Positions 1 to 4,615 of a stretch of 5,762 nt of DNA are shown here, piece by piece; position 1 is the first letter of the stretch; the number at the start of each line of letters is the position of its first letter. The stretch comes from Acidimicrobiia bacterium. Its GTDB lineage: Bacteria > Actinomycetota > Acidimicrobiia > Spongiisociales > SHLN01. The notes beneath the pieces were generated by a model, which made no database searches, was not told the DNA's origin, and saw only the letters and a list, made by a program, of their open reading frames with translations. Both the position numbers and the translations under genes were made by a program. The stretch spans positions 1-5,762 of the forward strand of contig JAUXLW010000094.1 of NCBI GenBank assembly GCA_030623545.1, written 5' to 3'.

Positions 1-1
1 G

Positions 2-478
2 GGGGCCGTCGTCGGGATTGTGCTGCTCAAGGCTCTCAGTGATTCGGCCGTCGACCTGTTGATCGGCGGGATCGTCCTCGGGGCGGTGGTAGTCATCGGC
101 AGTGGGGTAACGGTGCCGCACACCAGGGCGACCAGGTTCGCAGCGGGAACCGTCTCCGGGGCTACCGGGCTGGTGGCCTCCATCGGGGGCCCTCCCCTGG
201 CTCTGCTCTATCGTGACGCGGGCGGCGGCACGCTCCGTTCGAGCCTCAACGCCGTTTTCATTATTGGCATCCTCGTCACGGTCGGAGTGCGGACCGCTGC
301 CGACGAGATCTCGTCAGACGAGGTCAAGGTTGCCCTGGTCCTGCTTCCTGCCGTCTTCATTGGCTTCTTTCTCAGCCGCAACCTCAAAGAACGGGTTGAA
401 GGGGCCCTCCTGCGCAAGCTGATACTGGCGGTGTCGGCCTTCGCCGCCGTCGGGGTGGTCGTGAAGGCACTGGCCTAA
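2..478 (+). CDS. TauE/SafE-family anion exporter, C-terminal half (5' end outside window)
   Basis: The frame is open from base 2 with no start codon needing to lie in the window; 158 residues are visible where full family members have about 250, so this is the C-terminal part. The protein is very hydrophobic, with membrane segments at about residues 16-36, 46-70, 81-97, 108-125 and 137-156. The glycine-rich stretch SGATGLVASIGGPPLALLY at 52-70 resembles the second of the two family repeats, normally followed by a Pro-Pro or Gly-Pro pair and a helix. TauE/SafE proteins are membrane exporters for sulfite, sulfoacetate or related organic anions, but many act on unknown substrates and nothing here decides which. 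The GTG at 20-22 is an unlikely start because the preceding codons (GAVVGI) continue the hydrophobic segment. The TAA stop overlaps the stop of convergent uppS, so the two genes share four bases. No neighbour hints at sulfur metabolism. Confidence 0.8.
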   Translation, partial: GAVVGIVLLKALSDSAVDLLIGGIVLGAVVVIGSGVTVPHTRATRFAAGTVSGATGLVASIGGPPLALLYRDAGGGTLRSSLNAVFIIGILVTVGVRTAADEISSDEVKVALVLLPAVFIGFFLSRNLKERVEGALLRKLILAVSAFAAVGVVVKALA

Positions 479-1209
479 CCCTCGTCGACGCCTCCGAAAC
501 GGCGCCGACGCTGCTGGTACTCGGCGATGGCGGCCACCAACGCGGGGCGATCAAAGTCCGGCCATAACACGGGCGTGAAAACCAGCTCGGAGTATGCCGA
601 TTGCCAGAGCAAGAAGTTGCTGGTGCGTTGCTCACCGCTGGTGCGGATGATCAATTCCGGCTCCGGCATCTCCGGCACGTAAAGCCGGGCGGAAACCAGT
701 TCGGCGTCCAATTTCGTCGGGTCGAGTCTCCCGGAAGCGACGTCCAGAGCAATGGTGCGCATCGCGTTGACAATCTCGTTGCGCCCCCCGTAGTTGAAGG
801 CAAAGACCACCCGCATGCCGGTGTTGGCTTTCGTCTTCTCCTCGCTCTCCGCCATACGGGCCACCACCCGCTCTGGTATTCGCGGATCGTCCATGTCGCC
901 TATGAAATGCAGGCGGATGTTCTTGGCGGCCACCTCGTCGCGGTGCCGGACCAGCAAGCCTTCGTTGAAGGCCATCAGAAACTCGACCTCGTCGGCCGGC
1001 CGGCTCCAGTTCTCAGTGGAGAACGCGTAGACGGTCAGCCATTCGATGCCAAGGGACTGGCAGTTGTCAATCGTGTCGAAAAGAGACTGCTCACCGGCGG
1101 CGTGCCCTGCCGTTCGCTCCAGTCCCCGGGCCCCGGCCCAGCGACCGTTGCCGTCCATGATGATTCCGATATGGCGGGGAATCCGGGCCGGATCGAGCTC
1201 GTCAACCAT
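475..1209 (-). CDS. uppS: Isoprenyl transferase (cis-prenyl / undecaprenyl-type diphosphate synthase)
   Basis: This cytosolic enzyme adds isopentenyl diphosphate units in cis to an allylic primer, making the long polyprenyl diphosphate that becomes the lipid carrier for peptidoglycan and other wall polymers. The 244-residue product has the full family signature: HIGIIMDGNGRWA at 13-25 with catalytic Asp19, YAFSTENW at 61-68, FAFNYGGRNEI at 136-146, and IRTSGEQRTSNFLLW at 188-202 with diphosphate-binding Arg189, Arg195 and Ser197, then Glu209 in AYSEL for magnesium. It ends in the usual RRRRFGG. The frame stays open upstream to 1362, but that part is antisense-like sequence inside recO. The ATG at 1209 gives the normal family N-terminus and overlaps the recO stop by 8 nt. 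No Shine-Dalgarno lies at a proper distance, so translation is probably coupled to recO. Actinobacteria often have two homologues (in M. tuberculosis Rv2361c, decaprenyl, and Rv1086, short-chain); position beside recO favours the long-chain type, but chain length cannot be read from sequence. Confidence 0.96.
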   Translation of the reverse strand: MVDELDPARIPRHIGIIMDGNGRWAGARGLERTAGHAAGEQSLFDTIDNCQSLGIEWLTVYAFSTENWSRPADEVEFLMAFNEGLLVRHRDEVAAKNIRLHFIGDMDDPRIPERVVARMAESEEKTKANTGMRVVFAFNYGGRNEIVNAMRTIALDVASGRLDPTKLDAELVSARLYVPEMPEPELIIRTSGEQRTSNFLLWQSAYSELVFTPVLWPDFDRPALVAAIAEYQQRRRRFGGVDEG

Positions 1210-1921
1210 CAAACACGCTGAGGCTCTCCAACCGGCGCTCGAGGTGGTACTCGACGAAACGCCGGGTGATGCCCATCGCTTCACCGGAGAACTCTGAAGA
1301 ATCAGGCGGCAGCTTGCCCAGGTCGGCGCTCGCCAGAGCCGCCAGATAATCGGTGAGGCCATCGCGAAGCTTTACTCCCCGGTCGGGGCTGCACCGGGTG
1401 CATACCACGCCACCCGAAGCCAGACTGAACCGATGGATATCGGAAGTGCTCCCACATTCAGCACAAGCCACCAGTGCCGGAGCCAGCCCCAGCACCTCGG
1501 CCAGCTTGAGCAAGAACGCCGAAACGAGGTCGGCTTGAGCCGGCCCGGCCTCCAGCGCTCGCAACCCCCTCTGCAGTAGCAAGAAGAGGCGATGGGAGGC
1601 TTCTCCCTCCTGGGCGACGGCATCAATCGCCTCCACCATCGTCCCGGCCGCCACCACCCGATCCAAATCAAGGCGCAGATGGGGAAACGGTTCCACCACC
1701 GAGACCTGAGTGATCGTGTCGAGATTGCGGCCCTCGTACAGCAAAAGATCGACATGGGTGAACGGCTCGAGGCGTCCCCCAAAGCGGCTCTTGGTCTTGC
1801 GGATGCCCTTGGCCACCGCGCGGAGCTTGCCGTGGTTAGGGCTCAACAGCACGACGACCCGATCGGCCTCGCCGAACGGATAGCCGCGCAGGACAATGCC
1901 CTGATCGTGCCTCAATGCCAT
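1202..1921 (-). CDS. recO: DNA repair protein RecO
   Basis: RecO works with RecR (and RecF) to load RecA onto SSB-coated single-stranded DNA and can anneal complementary strands, in RecF-pathway gap and break repair. The 239-residue product has the family's normal length and order. An N-terminal OB fold covers about residues 1-80, with the typical GIVLRGYPFGEADRVVVLL at 8-26, then GKLRAVAKGIRKTKSRFGG at 31-49 and DLLLYEGRNLDTITQ at 58-72. A helical region follows, with a four-cysteine zinc site, Cys153-x2-Cys156 and Cys174-x2-Cys177, as in Deinococcus and actinobacterial RecO. The ATG at 1921 matches the usual family start. No good Shine-Dalgarno precedes it; a TAGCGT hexamer ends 6 nt before the ATG, so a leaderless transcript is possible. 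The 3' end overlaps uppS by 8 nt, forming a recO-uppS unit. The minus-strand genes upstream (mobA, era) are separated from it by the plus-strand FNT/DUF6457 pair, so recO probably has its own promoter. Confidence 0.96.
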   Translation of the reverse strand: MALRHDQGIVLRGYPFGEADRVVVLLSPNHGKLRAVAKGIRKTKSRFGGRLEPFTHVDLLLYEGRNLDTITQVSVVEPFPHLRLDLDRVVAAGTMVEAIDAVAQEGEASHRLFLLLQRGLRALEAGPAQADLVSAFLLKLAEVLGLAPALVACAECGSTSDIHRFSLASGGVVCTRCSPDRGVKLRDGLTDYLAALASADLGKLPPDSSEFSGEAMGITRRFVEYHLERRLESLSVFDG

Positions 1922-1934
1922 GTAGCCACGCTAC
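1922..1934. repeat. Perfect inverted repeat abutting the recO start codon
   Basis: The sequence GTAGC-CAC-GCTAC is a perfect 5 bp inverted repeat with a 3 nt loop, directly next to the recO ATG and overlapping the candidate TAGCGT -10 hexamer. It could be an operator half-site pair or, if transcribed, a small hairpin in front of the start codon. It is short enough to occur by chance. Confidence 0.3.
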
Positions 1935-2071
1935 CGGCGTCCGGCAGGCAAGCCGGCCTTTCCCCAGGTGAAGAGCAGCTGGGCGCCCTCCGACAGCTCA
2001 ATGAAATTGCCGGCCGGAATGACGTCACCCTGGAAGTAAGGTGGCAGCGATGACGAGCCTGCCCGACGCAT
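1931..2071 (-). CDS. Candidate 46-codon small ORF upstream of recO (or coding relic)
   Basis: A minus-strand frame runs from an ATG at 2071 to a TAG at 1931-1933, ending 9 nt before the recO start codon. The predicted 46-residue peptide contains the ordinary-looking stretch GDVIPAGNFIELSEGAQ (residues 15-31) followed by LLFTWGKAG. About three quarters of its third codon positions are G or C by my count, similar to what a real gene here would show. It has no clear ribosome binding site, and its first 22 nt lie antisense to the FNT coding start. I do not recognise the peptide. It could be a small gene cotranscribed with recO, the C-terminal remnant of a lost gene, or chance in a GC-rich spacer. 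A plus-strand frame over the same bases is also open, which weakens the case. Confidence 0.2.
   Translation of the reverse strand: MRRAGSSSLPPYFQGDVIPAGNFIELSEGAQLLFTWGKAGLPAGRR
1981..2027. repeat. Cluster of three perfect 8-bp palindromes upstream of the FNT gene
   Basis: GGGCGCCC (1981-1988), CCGGCCGG (2010-2017) and TGACGTCA (2020-2027) are each perfectly self-complementary and fall within 47 nt. The last ends 22 nt before the FNT start codon. Palindromes of this kind can be binding sites for dimeric regulators. No known regulator motif was recognised, and two of the three are simple GC-only sequences expected more often in GC-rich DNA. Confidence 0.3.
2038..2044 (+). promoter_or_regulatory. 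Ribosome binding site that decides the FNT start
   Basis: AAGGTGG is a good match to the Shine-Dalgarno sequence and ends 5 nt before the ATG at 2050. It overlaps the alternative in-frame GTG at 2041, which therefore cannot use it. This supports the ATG at 2050 over the three-codon-longer reading. Confidence 0.65.
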
Positions 2072-2853
2072 ACGCCCCGCGCGAGGTTGCCGCCCGGGTG
2101 CGCGACGTCGGAGTCACCAAGGCGCGCATGGATCTGATGACCATGTTTACGCTCTCCGGGCTCGCCGGGGCCTTCATAGCCCTGGGAGCGCTGTTCTTCA
2201 CGGTCACCGTCACGGACCCCACCGGTGGCTTCGGAATCACCAGATTGGTGGGAGGCCTGGCTTTCAGCCTTGGCCTGGTTCTCGTGATCGTCGCCGGAGC
2301 CGAACTGTTCACAGGCAACAATCTGATGGCCATGGCCTGGGCATCGAAGTTGATCTCCGGCAGGGAGCTGCTCCGCAACTGGATCGTCGTTTACATCGGG
2401 AATGCGGTGGGAGCCCTCGGTACCGTGGCGCTCGTGTGGGCCGGCAAGGTAGATGAGTTCGGTGGTGGCGAAGTTGGTGAAAGAGCGTTGGCGATCGCCG
2501 AGTCCAAGGCAGGCCTGGAGATCCCCGAGGCAATCGCCCTCGGCATCATGTGCAACGCCCTGGTGTGCCTGGCAGTGTGGCTAACGATGGCCGGGAAGAC
2601 CGTGACGGACAAAGTGCTGGCGATCATCTTCCCCATCACCGCATTCGTCGCCATCGGTTTCGAACACTCGATCGCCAACATGTTCTTCCTCCCCTACGGC
2701 ATCGTCCTCGACGACTTCGCCCGGGGCAGCCTGATCACCGACTCGCTGACGAACCTGGGCGCGGTGACTATCGGGAACATCATCGGCGGGTCGCTGCTGG
2801 TCGCCGGCGTTTACTGGCTCGCCTACCTTCGTGACAGCGTCGGTAGCGACTGA
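2050..2853 (+). CDS. Formate/nitrite (FNT) family channel
   Basis: FNT proteins are pentameric inner-membrane channels with an aquaporin-like fold that pass small monovalent anions such as formate, nitrite or hydrosulfide. The 267-residue product has the expected six hydrophobic segments, about 32-52, 65-86, 110-131, 158-181, 188-206 and 237-260. The second family signature is IVAGAELFTGNN at 80-91. GFEHSIANMFFLP at 203-215 carries the central pore histidine, His206. LGIMCNALVCLAVW (164-177) and TIGNIIGGSLLVAG (240-253) are closely FocA-like. The ELFTGN loop is instead like NirC, and the short segment after His206 is also nearer NirC, so the anion cannot be decided. The start is set by AAGGTGG 5 nt upstream. 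It is transcribed away from recO and followed after 20 nt by the DUF6457-like gene, probably one transcript. The nearby mobA makes a formate dehydrogenase or nitrate reductase connection attractive, but no such enzyme is in the window. Confidence 0.93.
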   Translation: MTSLPDAYAPREVAARVRDVGVTKARMDLMTMFTLSGLAGAFIALGALFFTVTVTDPTGGFGITRLVGGLAFSLGLVLVIVAGAELFTGNNLMAMAWASKLISGRELLRNWIVVYIGNAVGALGTVALVWAGKVDEFGGGEVGERALAIAESKAGLEIPEAIALGIMCNALVCLAVWLTMAGKTVTDKVLAIIFPITAFVAIGFEHSIANMFFLPYGIVLDDFARGSLITDSLTNLGAVTIGNIIGGSLLVAGVYWLAYLRDSVGSD

Positions 2854-2873
2854 GAGTCTGTCAATATGGACGG

Positions 2874-3116
2874 ATGTGGACCAATGATTACAGCGCGGCG
2901 TTGAGGAAATCTGGAGATCCGGCGATCAAGGTGGTCGATGAGGAGGCAATCCTCGACTTCACCCGCGAGGTGGCCCATGGCAGCGAGCGCAAGGACGCCC
3001 CCTTGGCAACGTTTCTGGCCGGCTGGTACGTCGGCGCCCGGGTTTCCCAGGGGGCCGATCCGAACCAAGCGTGGAATGAGGCTGCGGAGCTCGGCAGACG
3101 GCTACTGGAGGGGTGA
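2874..3116 (+). CDS. Small DUF6457-like protein, possibly molybdenum-cofactor associated
   Basis: This 80-residue soluble, probably all-helical protein has no signal peptide or membrane segment. The core EEAILDFTREVAHGSERK (23-40), then DAPLATFLAGWYVGARV (41-57) and a helical, acidic C-terminus, match what I recall of DUF6457, an actinobacterial family of about 80 residues found alone or fused to MobA-type nucleotidyltransferases; its biochemical role is unknown. Here it stands alone and overlaps convergent mobA by 15 nt, which supports the family call. The ATG at 2874 is the only usable start: a stop in the same frame lies at 2844-2846 and no other ATG, GTG or TTG intervenes. No clear Shine-Dalgarno is present beyond an adjacent GGACGG, so it may be translated by ribosomes finishing the FNT gene 20 nt upstream. 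The existence of the gene is well supported; its function is inferred from context only. Confidence 0.75.
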   Translation: MWTNDYSAALRKSGDPAIKVVDEEAILDFTREVAHGSERKDAPLATFLAGWYVGARVSQGADPNQAWNEAAELGRRLLEG

Positions 3117-3713
3117 GCCGTAGGCGGCCAACCCGGCCGCCACGGCCTCTACCGTGTCGGCGCCAAACCAGGAGCGGCCGTCCTCCCCCCATTCCCGCCA
3201 ATCGGCTTCGGCAACTTCGTCGACCGGTACTGCATCGAGGAGCGTTTGCAGGGAGCCACCCTCCTTCAGTGTCGCCTGGGACTGGCCGGCCAGGGATGCC
3301 GGATAAATCGCGACCGTCACTTGCCTGACATCATCTGCCACCGGGACCACCACCCGTTCGCCATCAAACCTCGCCGCCAGGGACCGCAGTGTCGGACCGC
3401 GCACGAAAGGATGGTCGACCCCCACCACCACCAGCGCCTGCGACGGCTCGGCCCGCTCCATCACCGTGGCGACTCCGACCAGCGGCCCCGCGAACCCCGT
3501 CTGCTGGTCTGGCACACATTCGTAACCCAGCATTCGTCCTTCCCGACCCGAAATCAGGATCCCACCCTCAGCCGCTTGCTCGAGAGCAGTGGCCACCCGG
3601 CTGATCATGGGGACACCGGCCACCTCAACTAGTGCCTTGTCGGTACCCATGCGACGGCTGGCCCCACCGGCGAGCACGACACCGATGAAAGCGGCGTGGT
3701 CGGGGGCGGTCAC
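3102..3713 (-). CDS. mobA: Molybdenum cofactor guanylyltransferase MobA
   Basis: MobA transfers GMP from GTP to molybdopterin in the cytosol, giving the MGD cofactor used by formate dehydrogenases, nitrate reductases and other DMSO-reductase-family enzymes. The 203-residue product is a typical single-domain enzyme. LAGGASRRMGTDKAL at 14-28 is the nucleotide-binding loop; Gly at its third position and the Asp-Lys pair favour MobA over the cytidylyltransferase MocA. GFAGPLVGV at 73-81 and VVVGVDHPF at 95-103, with the probable metal ligand Asp100, follow. GGSLQTLLDAV (152-162) and GRSWFGADTVE (179-189) match the usual end of the fold. The start is a GTG at 3713, preceded by AGGATGG at a 7 nt distance; an ATG within that site is out of frame. 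It lies 29 nt downstream of era on the same strand, so it is probably read from the CorC-era transcript. Its last 15 nt overlap the end of the DUF6457-like gene. The general nucleotidyltransferase call is very secure, MobA specificity fairly so. Confidence 0.88.
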   Translation of the reverse strand: MTAPDHAAFIGVVLAGGASRRMGTDKALVEVAGVPMISRVATALEQAAEGGILISGREGRMLGYECVPDQQTGFAGPLVGVATVMERAEPSQALVVVGVDHPFVRGPTLRSLAARFDGERVVVPVADDVRQVTVAIYPASLAGQSQATLKEGGSLQTLLDAVPVDEVAEADWREWGEDGRSWFGADTVEAVAAGLAAYGSPLQ

Positions 3714-3720
3714 GGGTTAC

Positions 3721-3727
3721 CCATCCT
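3721..3727 (-). promoter_or_regulatory. Ribosome binding site for the GTG start of mobA
   Basis: On the minus strand AGGATGG lies 7 nt before the GTG at 3713-3711. It supports this non-ATG start, which also gives the MobA N-terminus its normal length before the LAGG loop. Confidence 0.6.
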
Positions 3728-3742
3728 GGCCGCCGCGGGACA

Positions 3743-4615
3743 CTAGAAGCCGAGCCGGTCCAGTAGCTGGGGCCGGTCCTGCCAGCCCTTCTCGACTTTG
3801 ACTCGCAAGTCCAGGTAAACGGGAGTGGCCAGCAGCTTCTCGAGGTCCTCCCGGGCTTCCTGGCCAACCGTTCGCAGCAGTTCTCCCTTGGCCCCGATCA
3901 CTATCGGCTTCTGCGACTCGCGCTCGACGATGATCCGGGCGCTGATGTAAGTGGTCCCGTTGGCCCGTACCTCCACCTCGTCGGTTGTAACAGTCAAAGA
4001 GTGGGGCAGCTCCTCGTGCAGCCGCGACAGGTACTTCTCCCGCACGATCTCGGCTATCACCTGGCTCTCCGGCTGATCGGTGAACATGGTCTCCGGGTAG
4101 AAGGCCGGGCCGTCGTCGAGCAGTGCCACCAGCTCATCGAGCACGGCGCCAACACCGTCTCCTTTCAACGCGCTGATGGGCACATAGGCAGCGAAGTCCC
4201 AGGCCCCGGCCGTTGCCAGTTGGGAGGTGATCTGGGACTTGGAGGCGGTATCGATCTTGTTCAACGCCACCACCGTCTTGCTTCCGACATCGGTGAGACG
4301 CTGGGCGATGCGGCGATCCCCGGGGCCGATGGGGGCGCCGGCATCGAGAACGAACAGCACGGCGTCGGCATCCGCCAGCGTGCCGTAGACGAGCCGGTTG
4401 AGTCTTTCTCCCAGCTCGGTGCGGGGTTTATGCAGCCCGGGAGAATCCACCAGAATCACCTGGGCATCTTCCCGGTGCACCACACCGCGAATGGTGTTGC
4501 GGGTGGTTTGGGGCCGCGAAGAAATAATGGCCACCTTTCTCCCCACGGCAGCATTGACGATCGTCGACTTGCCGACATTGGGCCGTCCAACGACGGCGAC
4601 AAATCCGGACTTCAT
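3743..4615 (-). CDS. era: GTPase Era (ribosome assembly)
   Basis: Era is a GTPase that binds the 3' end of 16S rRNA through a KH domain and helps mature the 30S subunit at the inner side of the membrane. The 290-residue product is of normal length. The GTPase domain shows G1 GRPNVGKS (10-17), the G2 region QTTRNTIRG (36-44), G3 DSPG (57-60), G4 NKID (119-122) and G5 SAL (148-150). The KH domain follows a linker near 170-180, with VIGAKGELLRTVG at 239-251 containing the GxxG loop (Gly241-Ala-Lys-Gly244). YLDLRVKVEKGW (267-278) ends the fold as expected. The frame is open upstream to 4756, but those residues have no family match. The ATG at 4615 gives the standard MKSGFVAVVGRPNVGKS start and overlaps the CorC-like stop as ATGA. 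No Shine-Dalgarno precedes it (CCGCCGTCC), so translation is probably coupled to the gene upstream. Confidence 0.97.
   Translation of the reverse strand: MKSGFVAVVGRPNVGKSTIVNAAVGRKVAIISSRPQTTRNTIRGVVHREDAQVILVDSPGLHKPRTELGERLNRLVYGTLADADAVLFVLDAGAPIGPGDRRIAQRLTDVGSKTVVALNKIDTASKSQITSQLATAGAWDFAAYVPISALKGDGVGAVLDELVALLDDGPAFYPETMFTDQPESQVIAEIVREKYLSRLHEELPHSLTVTTDEVEVRANGTTYISARIIVERESQKPIVIGAKGELLRTVGQEAREDLEKLLATPVYLDLRVKVEKGWQDRPQLLDRLGF

Larger units (their letters stand above)
1922..2049. promoter_or_regulatory. Divergent intergenic region between recO and the FNT gene
   Basis: This 128 nt spacer is the only intergenic gap over 30 nt in the window. It must hold the start signals for recO (leftward) and for the FNT/DUF6457 pair (rightward), unless one of them reads from farther away. 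On the recO side a TAGCGT hexamer (minus strand, 1933 down to 1928) sits 6 nt before the ATG. On the FNT side TAAGGT (2037-2042) sits 7 nt before its ATG. Both fit the loose actinobacterial TANNNT -10 pattern for a leaderless message, but neither has a convincing -35 at 16-18 nt, and the FNT hexamer also overlaps the likely ribosome binding site. No FNR-type or CRP-type half-site pair is visible. The assignment rests mainly on gene orientation. Confidence 0.4.

Noticed and set aside
601..1221. 206-codon plus-strand open frame
   Set aside because: Antisense to uppS, whose catalytic motifs are intact. Long antisense frames are expected in GC-rich DNA.
1210..1362. N-terminal extension of uppS by 51 codons
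   Set aside because: The extension lies inside recO in another frame and has no family match; the ATG at 1209 gives the normal N-terminus.
2041..2049. GTG at 2041 as FNT start
   Set aside because: It overlaps the best Shine-Dalgarno sequence, which is correctly spaced for the ATG at 2050.
1922..2049. FNR- or CRP-type operator upstream of the FNT gene
   Set aside because: Looked for TTGAT/ATCAA and TGTGA/TCACA half-site pairs because FNT genes are often oxygen-regulated; none is present.
1592..2053. 153-codon plus-strand frame ending in an ATGA overlap with the FNT start
   Set aside because: Most of it is antisense to recO. Only the last 40 codons or so fall in the spacer and no start with a ribosome binding site is near. 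Mentioned only as evidence that the spacer may once have been coding.
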